Shown: positions 19,050-28,596, counted from the stretch's first letter. The stretch: 64,000 bases of DNA from Serratia liquefaciens (GCA_012719855.1 JAAXZN010000006.1:115702-179701), one strand, 5' to 3'. Numbers and translations: made by a program. The notes: a model not told the origin generated them from the sequence alone.

Positions 19050-19508
19050 TTACTTCAGGCGATCCTGCAAATAGCGCTGATAGTCAGGAATGGCGATTTC
19101 CACTTCACGTTTGAAGAGCGAAGAATCGATCAGGAAATCCGCCGTTGAGCGGTTGGTGGCGACGGGAATGTTCCAAACCGTCGCCAGACGCAGCAGGGCT
19201 TTCACATCCGGATCGTGGGGAACCGCATTGAGTGGATCCCAAAAGAAGATCAGCATATCGATTTTGCCTTCGGCAATCAGCGCGCCAACCTGCTGATCGC
19301 CTCCCATCGGGCCGCTTAACATGCTCTGCACCGGAATGCCGCTGGCACGCTGGATCAGGTTACCGGTAGTGCCGGTGGCATACAGTTGATGGTGTTCAAG
19401 GACAGATTTGTTTTCTTCAACCCAGGCAAGCAGGGCTTGTTTACGGTGATCGTGCGCCACCAGCGCAATGTGTTTGCGCGCGGCGATAGTGCGGGTAGTA
19501 AATTCCAT
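19050..19508 (-). CDS. mgsA: Methylglyoxal synthase
   Basis: The protein has 152 aa, the family length. Signature blocks include LVAHDH (substrate phosphate site), [14 protein letters not shown] with the catalytic Asp, and [17 protein letters not shown]. It converts dihydroxyacetone phosphate to methylglyoxal and phosphate, a phosphate-starvation bypass of lower glycolysis. It is monocistronic here, convergent with helD. Confidence 0.97.
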   Translation of the reverse strand: MEFTTRTIAARKHIALVAHDHRKQALLAWVEENKSVLEHHQLYATGTTGNLIQRASGIPVQSMLSGPMGGDQQVGALIAEGKIDMLIFFWDPLNAVPHDPDVKALLRLATVWNIPVATNRSTADFLIDSSLFKREVEIAIPDYQRYLQDRLK

Positions 19509-19628
19509 CTCGATGTCCTTCGCTAATCAGGGGATGTGCGACAGATTACTGAAACTGTTTTTCACTGCCTAGCGTTTACACCTGAAAATGCGAAGAAAGC
19601 GCGCCTTTAAATAAAGGCGCCGGCAATC

Positions 19629-20300
19629 TTAACGCACGGGCTGTTTATTCGCCCAATGGAGGAAACGCTTCTGCGTCTCTTTGTCCGCCTGCTGGAACCA
19701 GTATTGCAGCATCTGTTCGGAAACGTTTTCACCCTTTAAAGTTACCGTGGGGGAGTTTAAAGCGGCACTGGCGAGGGGAGAGGAAGGCGTGGCCGCACGC
19801 ACCTGGGTGAAAGCCGGCACCGAGGCCGGGCGGTTTTGACTGTTGTAGTCCGCCATGACTTTTTCCAAATCGACGCTGAGCGTGGCACCGTCGGCGTGCA
19901 GCACGTCGTGTTTCATCGCCAGCGCGTTACCGTTCTTATCAATCACTTGATAGTTGAGCGTTTTATCGAATCTTTGGCCATCCCGTACATTTTCAATACG
20001 CGGCAGCTCAATGGCAACGGAGCTGACATTCTGCGTACTGAAGGTCGCGATAAGCGGTGGGGAGGTATAGGCAGTTTGCTCGTGCTGCCCTGAGCGTACA
20101 GACTTCGCCACTTTAAACAGCAACTGATGTTGCCCGCCATCCAGCTCCAGGCTGTCGGCACCTTTTAACAACGCTCCTGTCATTTTCTTGCCGTCGACCA
20201 CCAGCAGATCGATGTCCGGGGAGAGTTTCAGGGTCGTAGCCACGGCAGGCATGCTGATACTGATGCTGAGCAGCCCCGCAACCATCAGACCAAATTTCAT
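19629..20300 (-). CDS. yccT: YccT (CsgI) DUF2057 periplasmic protein
   Basis: The precursor has 223 aa with a signal peptide ending AVA (about residue 22) and a DUF2057 domain. ATG 20300 is chosen because GGAG precedes it and the signal peptide begins there; the longer reading frame from 20372 adds an unlikely leader. In E. coli YccT/CsgI interferes with curli polymerisation. The gene lies between mgsA and yccU as in E. coli. The family call is secure; a curli role here is inference. Confidence 0.88.
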   Translation of the reverse strand: MKFGLMVAGLLSISISMPAVATTLKLSPDIDLLVVDGKKMTGALLKGADSLELDGGQHQLLFKVAKSVRSGQHEQTAYTSPPLIATFSTQNVSSVAIELPRIENVRDGQRFDKTLNYQVIDKNGNALAMKHDVLHADGATLSVDLEKVMADYNSQNRPASVPAFTQVRAATPSSPLASAALNSPTVTLKGENVSEQMLQYWFQQADKETQKRFLHWANKQPVR

Positions 20301-20561
20301 GGTTATCTCCTTATAAGTGGCATCGCTATTAGTGTTGAACACGCCATAGACTGTGTCAAAGTTTTTCAGCATTACGGTTTGGTTTACAAATGTACATATT
20401 TATTTTCATTTGGACATTTATTCAGGCCGAATATGCTGCCAGTGACAGCATCAGACCGCAAAAGTGGCCGGGAGTTTCCGCGTGGCTGCGTTTAGTCGAT
20501 TTAAAGCCGATAGAGTACACTGGGAACAGGGAAATCCCCCGTTGATGATTGGGAGCCGAAC

Positions 20562-20975
20562 ATGCAAGACCACGAGATTGCCGACCTGCTCAAGCAGGTG
20601 AAAACCATTGCGCTGGTGGGTGCCAGCGATAATCCGGCGCGGCCGAGCTATGGTGTGATGGCGTATTTGCTGTCTCAGGGATATCAGGTAACGCCGGTCA
20701 GCCCCAAGCTGTCTGGGCAAACGCTGCTTGGCCAGCAGGTCTATGCCACGTTGCAAGACATTCCGCACCCGGTGGATATGGTTGATGTGTTCCGTAATTC
20801 AGAGGCGGCGTATGGCGTAGCGCAAGAGGCGATTGCGATTGGCGCCAAGGCGTTATGGCTGCAAATTGGCGTTATTAATGAGCAGGCCGAGGCGTTGGCA
20901 CGTGAGGCAGGATTGAAGGTGGTAATGGATCGTTGCCCCAAAATCGAGATCCCTCGTCTGGGTCTGGAGCGCTGA
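20562..20975 (+). CDS. yccU: CoA-binding protein YccU
   Basis: The protein has 137 aa: a Rossmann fold of the CoA-binding type with an N-terminal [14 protein letters not shown] nucleotide loop. It matches E. coli YccU in length. Stand-alone proteins of this type resemble the CoA-binding half of succinyl-CoA synthetases; the physiological role is not known. A hairpin with a short T tract follows it. Confidence 0.92.
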   Translation: MQDHEIADLLKQVKTIALVGASDNPARPSYGVMAYLLSQGYQVTPVSPKLSGQTLLGQQVYATLQDIPHPVDMVDVFRNSEAAYGVAQEAIAIGAKALWLQIGVINEQAEALAREAGLKVVMDRCPKIEIPRLGLER

Positions 20976-20997
20976 AAGCCGGTGCCGGTAAAGAAAA

Positions 20998-21022
20998 GGC
21001 CTGACAAATGCCAGGCCCTTAT
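20998..21022 (+). terminator. Terminator after yccU
   Basis: GGCCTG...CAGGCC is followed by CTTATT. It lies between convergent yccU and hspQ. Confidence 0.5.
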
Positions 21023-21046
21023 TGGGTGTTTCTCAGGCCTGGCGAA

Positions 21047-21364
21047 TCAGTTGCGCAGGCGCGGGGCTTGGAGCTGGTGACGGATCGATTCCGCCAACTC
21101 GTCCAGTGAAGGTTGTTCAGGGTGGGCGTCCTGGGCTTCGCCATCCAGCTGTGCTTCCGCCAGATAGGTATGCACCGGTTGGCCTTCTTCGTCTTCCATC
21201 ACCACGTGGTACCAAGGGGCGAAACGCAGATCGCTATTCGCCGCTATTTCATCAGCCTTAGGCTGTTCCATAGAGTATTCAGGGTCGATATCAATCACCA
21301 CCCCCAAGTACCCCAGCAGCTTATGCCGAACCTGTTGTCCGATACCGAATTTGCTGGCAATCAT
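21047..21364 (-). CDS. hspQ: Heat-shock protein HspQ
   Basis: The protein has 105 aa, the E. coli length, and ends LQAPRLRN. HspQ (YccV) is a hemimethylated-DNA-binding-fold protein that enhances Lon degradation of some substrates. The start is ATG 21364 behind AGGAGGT; the reading frame extends upstream but only through the promoter. A sigma-32 promoter match lies 34-61 bp upstream, which agrees with heat-shock induction. Confidence 0.95.
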   Translation of the reverse strand: MIASKFGIGQQVRHKLLGYLGVVIDIDPEYSMEQPKADEIAANSDLRFAPWYHVVMEDEEGQPVHTYLAEAQLDGEAQDAHPEQPSLDELAESIRHQLQAPRLRN

Positions 21365-21397
21365 GATGACCTCCTGAGAAACAGTGCCTTGCTCTCT

Positions 21398-21425
21398 ATA
21401 TGAGGGCAAAGCAGCGTATTTCAAG
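21398..21425 (-). promoter_or_regulatory. Sigma-32 type promoter of hspQ
   Basis: On the minus strand, CTTGAA (-35) and CCCTCATAT (-10, consensus CCCCATNT) are separated by exactly 13 bp, the sigma-32 spacing. The -35 element touches the rlmI stop codon (21426-21428), so hspQ has its own heat-shock promoter in the narrow gap. Confidence 0.82.
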
Positions 21426-22616
21426 TTACATCACCCGACACGCGAACCCTTTCAAATACAGCCCTTCTGGATAAGTCGCGATAACCGGGTGATCGGCAGC
21501 CTGACGATACTGCTCTATAAATTGTACATCACGCCCGGCATCTACAGCGGCATCGGCCAAAATTTTCTGGAACAAGTCGGTTGGCATCAGCCCGGAGCAG
21601 GAGAAGCTCAGCAAAATACCGCCCGGGTTCAGCAACTGCAGCGCCAACATGTTGATATCTTTGTAACCCCGGCAGGCGCTGGCCAGTTGGTTTTTATTCT
21701 CGACGAACTTTGGCGGATCCATAATGATTAGATCGAATTTTTCACCTTGCGTACGGTAGGTGCGTAGCAGTTGGAACACGTCATCGCGCACAAACTCGGC
21801 TTTGCTTAGGTCCAACCCGTTAAGTTCAACGTTTTGTTTGGCGATATCCAACGCTGCCTGCGACGTATCTACGCTGATGACCTGGGAACAACCGCCCATC
21901 AATGCAGATACCGCGAATGCGCCGGTATAAGAGAAGCAGTTAAGCACGCGGCGGCCGGCGGAATAGTTGCGGGCAGCCAGGCGGCTGTCGCGTTGGTCGA
22001 GGTAAAAACCGGTCTTGTGGCCCTGCTGAATGTCCACCAGCAGCTTCATGCCATGCTCGGTGATCGGCAACAGAGCAGGGGGCAGATCACCCAGTACCGG
22101 CCCTTGCGCCAACGGCAAGCCTTCTTTTTTACGCACCGCGACGTCTGAACGATCGTAGATGGCGCATTCCGGGTAACAATGCTGCAAGGCGGTAATCAGC
22201 GCAGCGCGCTGATACTCGGCGCCGGCAGACAGCAATTGCAACACCAGGAAATTCTGGAAGCGATCGATGGTGATGCCCGGCATGCCGTCGGACTCACCGG
22301 CGATCAGACGGTAACCGTCCAACCCATCGCGCTTCGCTACCCAATCACGCCAGCTTTGCGCCTGCTGTAAACGGCGGATGAAGAATTCGATGTTAACGTC
22401 TTCATCCTGCTGGAAAGTCCAGACACGGGCACGGATTTGCGACTCAGGCGAGTAGGCGCCGCGCGCCAGCCATTTGCCCTGGGCGTCGTGAATATCGATG
22501 GTTTCGCCGGACAGGGCTTTACCTTCAATACGTTGAACGGCACCGGAGAAGACCCATGGGTGGCGACGGAGTAAGGACTTTTCACGTCCTTTGGCGAGAA
22601 ACAGGCGTACGGTCAT
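21426..22616 (-). CDS. rlmI: 23S rRNA m5C1962 methyltransferase RlmI
   Basis: The protein has 396 aa, the same as E. coli RlmI (YccW). It has an N-terminal PUA domain, a central EEHEE domain and a C-terminal Rossmann methyltransferase with the SAM loop [13 protein letters not shown] and catalytic region [11 protein letters not shown]...SFSCSG. It methylates C1962 of 23S rRNA from SAM. It lies upstream of hspQ on the same strand. Confidence 0.96.
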   Translation of the reverse strand: MTVRLFLAKGREKSLLRRHPWVFSGAVQRIEGKALSGETIDIHDAQGKWLARGAYSPESQIRARVWTFQQDEDVNIEFFIRRLQQAQSWRDWVAKRDGLDGYRLIAGESDGMPGITIDRFQNFLVLQLLSAGAEYQRAALITALQHCYPECAIYDRSDVAVRKKEGLPLAQGPVLGDLPPALLPITEHGMKLLVDIQQGHKTGFYLDQRDSRLAARNYSAGRRVLNCFSYTGAFAVSALMGGCSQVISVDTSQAALDIAKQNVELNGLDLSKAEFVRDDVFQLLRTYRTQGEKFDLIIMDPPKFVENKNQLASACRGYKDINMLALQLLNPGGILLSFSCSGLMPTDLFQKILADAAVDAGRDVQFIEQYRQAADHPVIATYPEGLYLKGFACRVM

Positions 22617-22708
22617 AATTAAGAATGCTGCCAGCTAGGTAAAAAGAGTGACATTGCCGTGCGAACGCACAGAAAATGCCATAAACGAAATTCGATAAGG
22701 GGCCGATT

Positions 22709-22987
22709 ATGACACAAGTTTGCATTGCTGCGTATGTCTATGGCGTGGTGCAAGGGGTAGGGTTTCGCTACAACACCCAGCATCAGGCGACGGCGTTGGG
22801 GTTAAGCGGATATGCGCGCAATCTTGATGACGGCAGCGTCGAGGTGGTGGCCTGCGGCGAACAACCGCAGGTGGATAAGCTGGTGGAATGGCTGAAGAAC
22901 GGCGGCCCGCGTAGCGCACGTGTCGATCGCGTGCTGGTGGAACCGCGCGGTACGGCAGATTATCAAGGCTTCAGCATTCGCTATTAG
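22709..22987 (+). CDS. acyP: Acylphosphatase
   Basis: The protein has 92 aa, the E. coli YccX length. The signature [13 protein letters not shown] contains the phosphate-binding Arg, and the conserved catalytic Asn occurs in [13 protein letters not shown]. It hydrolyses acyl phosphates such as acetyl phosphate. It is divergent from rlmI and ends 4 bp before the convergent tusE. Confidence 0.96.
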   Translation: MTQVCIAAYVYGVVQGVGFRYNTQHQATALGLSGYARNLDDGSVEVVACGEQPQVDKLVEWLKNGGPRSARVDRVLVEPRGTADYQGFSIRY

Positions 22988-22991
22988 CGTC

Positions 22992-23321
22992 TCAGATGCA
23001 TTTTACCGGTTTCGGCAGACCGGCAATTTTCGTTGCCTGCTTGGCTGGGCCTTTGGGGAACAGCCGATAGAGGTAGCGGCTGTTGCCTTTCTCTTCGCCG
23101 TACTTCTGGGCCATGGCTTTGACCAACATGCGGATCGCCGGTGAAGTATTAAATTCCAGGTAAAAGCCGCGCACGAAGCGCACCACTTCCCAATGCGCCT
23201 CGGTTAGCGTGATTTCTTCCTGCTCGGCCAGCAGCGGCGCCAGGGCCTCGTGCCAGTCTGCGCTGTTTTTCAGGTAACCCTGTGCGTCAGTTTCAATAAC
23301 CTGACCTTGATACTCCAACAT
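22992..23321 (-). CDS. tusE: Sulfurtransferase TusE (DsrC family)
   Basis: The protein has 109 aa with the DsrC fold and the penultimate C-terminal Cys in GLPKPVKCI that accepts sulfur. TusE takes persulfide sulfur from TusD in TusBCD and delivers it to MnmA for 2-thiouridine at tRNA position 34. The length and ending match E. coli TusE. Confidence 0.96.
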   Translation of the reverse strand: MLEYQGQVIETDAQGYLKNSADWHEALAPLLAEQEEITLTEAHWEVVRFVRGFYLEFNTSPAIRMLVKAMAQKYGEEKGNSRYLYRLFPKGPAKQATKIAGLPKPVKCI

Positions 23322-23380
23322 ACTGCCTCGGTAACGGGTAATTCAGAACGGCCGTCAGTTTAGCAAACTTTTACCGCCGC

Positions 23381-23412
23381 AAAAAATAAAGCCCCGCCGG
23401 AGCGGGGCTTTG
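23381..23412 (-). terminator. Terminator of yccA
   Basis: On the minus strand, AAAGCCCCGC...GCGGGGCTTT is followed by ATTTTTT, 21 bp after the yccA stop. Confidence 0.9.
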
Positions 23413-23432
23413 GGTATCACTTAGACGCCGAA

Positions 23433-24092
23433 TCAGTTGCTGCGCGCGAAGCCCAGAATGCTCAACAGGCTGATGAACATGTTGTACAACGAGACGTACA
23501 GGCTGACGGTGGCGCGGATGTAGTTAGTCTCGCCGCCGTGAATAATGTTGCTGGTTTCCCACAGAATGGCACCGGCGGAGAACAGGATAAACAGTGCGCT
23601 AATCGCCAGGTGCAGGGCAGGGATCTGCAGGAACAGATTGGCGATAACCGCAACCAGCAGCACCACAAACCCGGCCATCATCATACCGGACAGGAACGAC
23701 ATATCCTTGCGGGTGGTCAGCACGTAGGCTGAACAGCAGAAGAACACCACCGCGGTGCCTCCCAGCGCCAGCATGATCAGGTCGCCGGCTCCGGTATTAA
23801 TAAATGAACTGAGGATGGGGCCCAGGGCATAACCCATAAAACCGGTCAGTGCGAAGGCCGCCAGGATGCCGGCAGGGCTGTTAGCCAGCTTGTGGGTCAG
23901 GAACATCAGCCCATAGAAACCGACTAGCATCAGCAGCAGGCCCGGCGCCGGCAGCCCCAGCATGGTGCTGGCGGTTGCGGTGAGCGCCGAGAAAGCCAGC
24001 GTCAGTGAAAGCAGAAAATAGGTGTTACGCAAAACCTTATGCGTACTCAGCAATGAGTCGCGCGAGGAGGATGAGACGACAATACGGTCCAT
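23433..24092 (-). CDS. yccA: YccA, Bax inhibitor-1 (TMBIM) family membrane protein
   Basis: The protein has 219 aa, as in E. coli, with seven hydrophobic segments and a short cytoplasmic N-terminus. In E. coli YccA is a substrate and modulator of the FtsH protease and protects SecY when translocation jams. It is the last core protein gene before the tRNA. Confidence 0.95.
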   Translation of the reverse strand: MDRIVVSSSSRDSLLSTHKVLRNTYFLLSLTLAFSALTATASTMLGLPAPGLLLMLVGFYGLMFLTHKLANSPAGILAAFALTGFMGYALGPILSSFINTGAGDLIMLALGGTAVVFFCCSAYVLTTRKDMSFLSGMMMAGFVVLLVAVIANLFLQIPALHLAISALFILFSAGAILWETSNIIHGGETNYIRATVSLYVSLYNMFISLLSILGFARSN

Positions 24093-24321
24093 AATGATCT
24101 CTCTTAGTCAGGTCATCACAAAATTAGTGACGATGATAGGCAGCGCAAGCGTTTGATTAAAGTTTGTTTACCAATCTTTACCCTTAGTTATCATTGCTGC
24201 AACCTTGAGCCGGAGTTGGCGGTTTCTTCAACGCTCAAGCGTCAGGTGCTGGTTTTTCGTTCGGTTGAACGGCCTTGGGCTTTACAAGCGGATCAGCTCT
24301 GTTTATAGTTCGCCTCGTTGC

Positions 24322-24409
24322 GGAGGGGTGGCCGAGTGGCTGAAGGCAACGGTCTTGAAAACCGTCGACGGGAAACCGTTCCAGAGTTCGAATCTCTGCT
24401 CCTCCGCCA
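24322..24409 (+). tRNA. serT: tRNA-Ser (anticodon TGA)
   Basis: The gene is 88 nt with an intact class II cloverleaf: acceptor GGAGGGG/CTCCTCC-type pairing, anticodon loop CTTGAAA (TGA), a long variable arm (CGACGGGAAACCG) and a TTCGAAT T-loop, ending GCCA. E. coli serT is in the same place after yccA. The prophage starts at its 3' end. Confidence 0.96.
24380..24409 (+). other. Probable left attachment core (3' part of tRNA-Ser)
   Basis: P4-type integrases usually recombine in the T-arm to 3' end of a tRNA gene, leaving an intact tRNA on the integrase side. The integrase gene begins 184 bp downstream. No second copy of this 3' segment is visible in the window, so the right end is beyond base 64000. 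The exact crossover is inferred. Confidence 0.55.
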
Positions 24410-24534
24410 TTCCAACCTCTACTAACCTCTCTTAAAGTCTACTAAATCCAGCTACCACGCAGCTTTCAGCTAATCTTCAATATCTCAACGTCTACTCAAA
24501 TCAACCCAAAGCTACATACATGTGTGCATAGTTT

Positions 24535-24593
24535 TGTGTATAGTTTTCCTCGTTCGTAGTGGCTATACACATCAGCAAGGAAAACTATACACA
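24535..24593. promoter_or_regulatory. Inverted and direct repeats over the integrase start
   Basis: A 16-bp perfect inverted repeat (TGTGTATAGTTTTCCT at 24535-24550 and its complement at 24578-24593) ends on the A of the integrase ATG. CTATACACAT is also directly repeated at 24563 and 24585. The layout suggests arm-type integrase sites or an autoregulatory operator, as for P4 int. The 24410-24534 gap before it shows no gene. Confidence 0.6.
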
Positions 24594-25774
24594 TGCCCCC
24601 TCTTTCTGACCTACAAATTCGGCGTGCAAAGCCTGATACCAAGCAATACAGCATAACTGATGGTTTCGGGTTGTCTCTAATAGTTGAGCCAAACGGTTCC
24701 AAAGCATGGCGTTTTCGATATCGATTTGCTGGCAAGGCAAAGATGCTTTCCCTGGGAACTTACCCATTGGTGACCCTGGCCGAGGCTAGAGAACGGCGCG
24801 ACGAAATGCGTAAGCTGGTTGCCAACGGTCAAAATCCGAGTGAAGTGCGTAAAGATAGTAAACGCTCGTTGCTTTTAGAGCAGGCTAATACGTTTGAGGC
24901 TATTGCCCGAGAATGGTACGGGCGTAATGTCGAACGCTGGTCTGAGGGATACAGCAAGGACATGATGAGCGCATTTGAAAAAGACGTTTTCCCCTATATT
25001 GGCCACCGCCCAATTAAAGATATTAAACCTCTCGAATTATTAGACGTGCTATCTAAAATGGAACGTCGAGGCGCAACCGAGAAAGTACGTAAAGTTAGAC
25101 AGCGTTGTGCTGAAGTTTGGAAATACGCCATTGTCACAGGCAGAGCTGAATATAACCCCGCCCCCGACCTATCCAGTGCACTTCAACCACATAAGCGCGA
25201 TAATTACGCTCACCTGAAATCAGATGAATTGCCAGCCTTTCTCTATGGAGTAAATGGATATCGTGGCAGCGAAGTGGTCAAGCTTGCTTTAAGGCTGCTG
25301 ATTATTACCGGCTTGCGTCCTGGTGAGCTTCGCGGTGGATTGTGGCGTGAAATTGATATGGATAATGCCATTTGGGAAATTCCGCCGGAGAGAATGAAAA
25401 TGCGGCGTAGCCATATGGTGCCGCTATCAAAGCAAGCTCTCGAGATACTACACCGTGTCCACCCAATCAGTGGGCGGGGTGAACTGGTATTCCCTGGCCG
25501 AGGTCGTGGCGATAAGCCAATCAGCGAGATGACGATGAATCTTCTGATTAGACGCATTGGTTACAGCGGCAGAGCGACTGGTCACGGCTTCCGGCATACG
25601 ATGAGTACCATATTGCACGAACAGGGCTATAACACAGCCTGGATCGAGCTACAGCTCGCTCACGTTGATAAGAATAGCATCAGGGGCACCTACAATCATG
25701 CGCAGTACCTGGATGGCCGTAGAGAGATGCTCCAGTGGTATGCCGACTACATCGACTCGCAAGAGCGCTCGTAA
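24593..25774 (+). CDS. int: P4-type tyrosine integrase
   Basis: The protein has 393 aa: an N-terminal DUF4102 arm-binding domain (residues 1-90), a core-binding SAM-like domain (about 98-185) and a catalytic domain. The catalytic set is visible: Arg242 (TGLRPGE), His331 and Arg334 (HGFRHT), His357 (LAHVD) and nucleophile Tyr367 (GTYNH). It should integrate and excise the prophage at the tRNA-Ser gene. The ATG lies within a repeat that may allow Int to repress its own gene. Confidence 0.95.
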   Translation: MPPLSDLQIRRAKPDTKQYSITDGFGLSLIVEPNGSKAWRFRYRFAGKAKMLSLGTYPLVTLAEARERRDEMRKLVANGQNPSEVRKDSKRSLLLEQANTFEAIAREWYGRNVERWSEGYSKDMMSAFEKDVFPYIGHRPIKDIKPLELLDVLSKMERRGATEKVRKVRQRCAEVWKYAIVTGRAEYNPAPDLSSALQPHKRDNYAHLKSDELPAFLYGVNGYRGSEVVKLALRLLIITGLRPGELRGGLWREIDMDNAIWEIPPERMKMRRSHMVPLSKQALEILHRVHPISGRGELVFPGRGRGDKPISEMTMNLLIRRIGYSGRATGHGFRHTMSTILHEQGYNTAWIELQLAHVDKNSIRGTYNHAQYLDGRREMLQWYADYIDSQERS

Positions 25775-25837
25775 GCTGCCGGCCAGAGGGGGGGTATCGT
25801 CTCAAGGTTTTCTCTCATGTGTGAGAAAAGTAGGTAG

Positions 25838-25942
25838 GTTCGGTCGGTTCAGTAGGTTCAATATTGTATTTATATGTTTTATAAGTGTTTTTGTTGAGTT
25901 ATTGAACCGACCCTGAACCGACTTTAGGCCTTTTGAACCGAC
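25838..25942. repeat. TGAACCGAC iteron-like array around an A+T-rich core
   Basis: TGAACCGAC occurs directly at 25903, 25914 and 25934 and inverted at 25843-25851, with two further GGTTC half-sites at 25838 and 25855. The two arms flank about 43 bp of almost pure A/T. The layout resembles a phage origin or a control region of repeats. The 25775-26125 interval has no other supported gene. Confidence 0.65.
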
Positions 25943-26125
25943 CTTAAGCGGCATAACTCACCGAGTATCGGCCCTTTTATTTTGAAGTTGCTGTATGAAT
26001 AACCAGTTGGTAGACTTCGGTAGACTATTTACGAATAGGCTATGCCTAGGCTCGCTACCGAAAACCAGCACACCTCTGCTGGCTGGCATGGCTTCCAAAA
26101 ATTAGAGGATGCGAGGTGGTGTGTG

Positions 26126-27091
26126 GTGAAAGGTAAAATACTAAAAGTAAAAAAATGGCTCGATTTAAATGAAGCAGCCGCACGATTGTCATTAGCTATA
26201 GAAGAGCCTGTGAGCGCTTTAGATATTCTTGAACTTGGTATCGATGAAGAGGTTACTCTCTCTGTTCGACTTCCTTATTCACATAAATACGTTGTCAGGG
26301 AGGCAAAATGGGTAACATCTCCTTATATCGATTTTATAAAGAGCATATGTGAGGTTGATTACTCCATAAAGAAATGCAAACCTTATAAAGAATTAACGGA
26401 GGAATATAGTTCTTATGAAGAAGAATACATAAAAAATGAATATTTGAAATATGTTGAGAGAATAGATAGCAGGACTGATTCAGTCCCAGAGCATAACAAA
26501 ACATATGATTATTTTACTAAAGAGCTGCAAAGAGCGTACCTGGAGTATTCTGATGAGCTTTTTTATCTTGAGGGTTATACTTACGAACTGCCGATGATTG
26601 GTGCTGAGCATCTCGATGCAATGGCTCTTATGGATATAAATAGGGAAAGAAAAATCAATGAACTCTATAGCTTGGATGGGGCGTTTTTAAAGGATGTGGA
26701 AGGCAAACTGTATAACATCATGGAGCGATTTGATGATGATTATCTGAAGCAAAGGAATAAAGATTTAGAGAATGGAGAAAGAGACAATTATTTAAATCCG
26801 CGAAACTATTTCCCTGCATCAGGACTGCCTGAAGGATGTGAGTTTGGCATATCCCCTTCAAATCTTATAGAGTTTGAACGAAAATTATCCGACGAAGACG
26901 ACGGTGTGTCAAATCAGCAGTTATTAATATTGCTTGGCAATGTTCTAAATTTAGTTACTTCAAAAGCGAAAAAGTGGACACAGGGAGAATTGGCAGTTGC
27001 TGTTTCTGAAAGGAAACTGCCAAATCTGGGTGAGAGAGTTGTAAATGGCATTTTCTCAAGATCAAATAAAGCAATTAAATCAAGTGGTTAG
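26126..27091 (+). CDS. Orphan prophage protein, probable regulator
   Basis: I do not recognise this protein. GTG 26126 gives 321 aa and has GAGG nine bases upstream; an ATG at 26042 would add 28 residues but lacks a ribosome site. It begins with a short segment (KWLDLNEAAARLSLAIEEPVS) that looks like a small helix-turn-helix or excisionase-like fold, has a long acidic, tyrosine-rich middle, and ends with a second conserved-looking segment (KKWTQGELAVAVSERKLPNLGERVV). It is strongly A+T-rich compared with its neighbours, a sign of separate acquisition. It sits between int and alpA, where P4-like elements carry control genes. Confidence 0.6.
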   Translation: MKGKILKVKKWLDLNEAAARLSLAIEEPVSALDILELGIDEEVTLSVRLPYSHKYVVREAKWVTSPYIDFIKSICEVDYSIKKCKPYKELTEEYSSYEEEYIKNEYLKYVERIDSRTDSVPEHNKTYDYFTKELQRAYLEYSDELFYLEGYTYELPMIGAEHLDAMALMDINRERKINELYSLDGAFLKDVEGKLYNIMERFDDDYLKQRNKDLENGERDNYLNPRNYFPASGLPEGCEFGISPSNLIEFERKLSDEDDGVSNQQLLILLGNVLNLVTSKAKKWTQGELAVAVSERKLPNLGERVVNGIFSRSNKAIKSSG

Positions 27092-27207
27092 TCTTGCGTT
27101 CGAAAATTCGATTTTGCATGCAATGACATAGACAAGTAAATAAATTTTAATGCCCCTTGTTATCTACCGCCGTCTACCAGTGACGATATACAGAAACAGG
27201 GGGCTAC

Positions 27208-27414
27208 ATGCCACAAACAGCACAATCATTCATCCGTCTTCCAGATGTCCAGCGCCGCACTGGTTACAGCAAAGCCTGGATCTATCGCCTCATGTCACAG
27301 GGCAAGTTCCCTACGTCCGTTAAAATTGGTACTCGTGCAATTGCCTTCGTTGAAAGCGAGATTGACGAATGGGTCAATGAACGCATTGCTGAATCCCGCA
27401 AGGAGGTCGCCTGA
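27208..27414 (+). CDS. AlpA-family transcriptional regulator
   Basis: The protein has 68 aa. It is a MerR-like winged helix of the AlpA/excisionase type: FIRLPDVQRRTGYSKAWIYRLM, then the wing KFPTSVKIGTRAIAFVESEIDEWV. AlpA activates the cryptic P4-like integrase in E. coli and related Vis proteins act as excisionases. The ATG follows GGGGGC. Confidence 0.9.
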   Translation: MPQTAQSFIRLPDVQRRTGYSKAWIYRLMSQGKFPTSVKIGTRAIAFVESEIDEWVNERIAESRKEVA

Positions 27415-27510
27415 TAAAGAATACCGGGTGTTCATGTTTTGCGGGTGTTTGCGGTGAATTGAATTCAGTATTCACCGGCAGCAATCAAAAGCTTTAACGA
27501 GGAATAACCA

Positions 27511-28131
27511 ATGAAACTGAAAAGTACGGCCATTCTTGGTCGGGCCCCAACTCACCCTGAATTCACCTCCGGCGCTAATATCGCGGAGTTGAAGTTCCAC
27601 GACCAGGTGGTAATTCCATTCGACAATGGCGACGGAAAAATATGGTTCACTATGGAAACCTTGGCTGATCTGCTCGGTTATGCGAATGCGGGTAAGGTTT
27701 CCAACATCTACAACCGTCATAAAGACGAATTCACCGACAGTATGACGATGGTGACCAAAGTGAGGATGAACGGAATAAACAATAGCTTACGTGAAGTTGA
27801 CGTACGTTTGTTTTCCCCGCGTGGTGCTCACCTCATTGGTATGTTGTCGCGTACTAAGATCGCCAAAGAGCTGCGTATCTGGTTACTGGACCTTGCCGAG
27901 CAAGAAGCTTCGGTACCTCAAGGTGGTGTTCATCACACGATTGAGCAGATGCGAAACATTGTTGCGACAGCCCGGAAGGCCTCAGACGAAGATTCTTCCG
28001 ACGCTGGGCGTCGTCTTCGTAAACGCCAGGATGATTTGCCGGAGTTGCTTAAAGCCGAAAGGCTAGTAGATGAGATGGGGCAGATACCATTCGATCTGAT
28101 TGGCGGCGGTAAGAAAGAGGTGTTGGCATGA
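27511..28131 (+). CDS. BRO-type phage antirepressor
   Basis: The protein has 206 aa. The N-terminal part (about residues 30-125) reads as a BRO/P22AR N-domain: WFTMETLADLLGYANAGKVSNIYNRHKDEF, then an SPRGAHLIGMLSRTKIAKELRIWLLD segment. The C-terminal ~75 residues are charged and helical. Such proteins bind DNA and often inactivate repressors during induction. The start follows GAGGAA. Its stop overlaps an ATG at 28128, but the frame that follows is doubtful. Confidence 0.75.
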   Translation: MKLKSTAILGRAPTHPEFTSGANIAELKFHDQVVIPFDNGDGKIWFTMETLADLLGYANAGKVSNIYNRHKDEFTDSMTMVTKVRMNGINNSLREVDVRLFSPRGAHLIGMLSRTKIAKELRIWLLDLAEQEASVPQGGVHHTIEQMRNIVATARKASDEDSSDAGRRLRKRQDDLPELLKAERLVDEMGQIPFDLIGGGKKEVLA

Positions 28132-28356
28132 TGGCTAATATCTACAGGGTTGTCGCAGAGCATGTCGCGCCGCGCAAGGGATTCAGCGATGTTGTCCAGC
28201 CAACAGGCCCGATAATGTCGGGTCAGTTACACCAAGATGCAAATATGCAGCTTTCCTATAACTCACTGATTCAGCTTAATTATAACGATTCGTTAGAATT
28301 GGGTAACTCATTGATTCTTCCACAAACCTGCGCTGCAGGGAGTCGCGTTAAACACG

Positions 28357-28397
28357 GTTCGCCTGAACATTACAGTTACTCATGTTCGCCGGAACAT
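28357..28397. promoter_or_regulatory. Paired GTTCGCC-GAAC dyads
   Basis: GTTC-GCCT-GAAC (28357-28368) and ATGTTC-GCCG-GAACAT (28382-28397) are two inverted repeats with the same core, centred 27 bp apart. Upstream, AACTCACTGATTC (28260) is repeated with one mismatch at 28305. They look like operator or structured-RNA elements. No known regulator can be named. Confidence 0.45.
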
Positions 28398-28456
28398 AAA
28401 CACTGCTTAGGCTTGAAGGTTCCGAGGAAATTCGTCGCCACCTGCACGCCGGGTAT

Positions 28457-28494
28457 TCAAAAAGAAAAGGACAACGCTGCGAACGCTGTCCTTT
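28457..28494 (-). terminator. Leftward intrinsic terminator
   Basis: On the minus strand, an 8-bp stem AAAGGACA...TGTCCTTT with extra inner pairing is followed by TCTTTTTG. It lies 158 bp downstream of the minus-strand gene at 28652-28837 and is the natural end of its transcript. Confidence 0.75.
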
Positions 28495-28596
28495 GGGATG
28501 CTTGCTTTTTCAATCATCAATATTATCAGTATATTGCAGCCCAGCAGGATAACCAAGTAAAGAATATTTACCTGGTTCAACCCCTACACCAGAGAG

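Noticed and set aside
10592..24409. matS (MatP-binding) sites
   Set aside because: Looked for GTGAC-N3-GTCAC by eye. Only near-misses such as a four-base spacer copy at about 3734 were found, so none is claimed.
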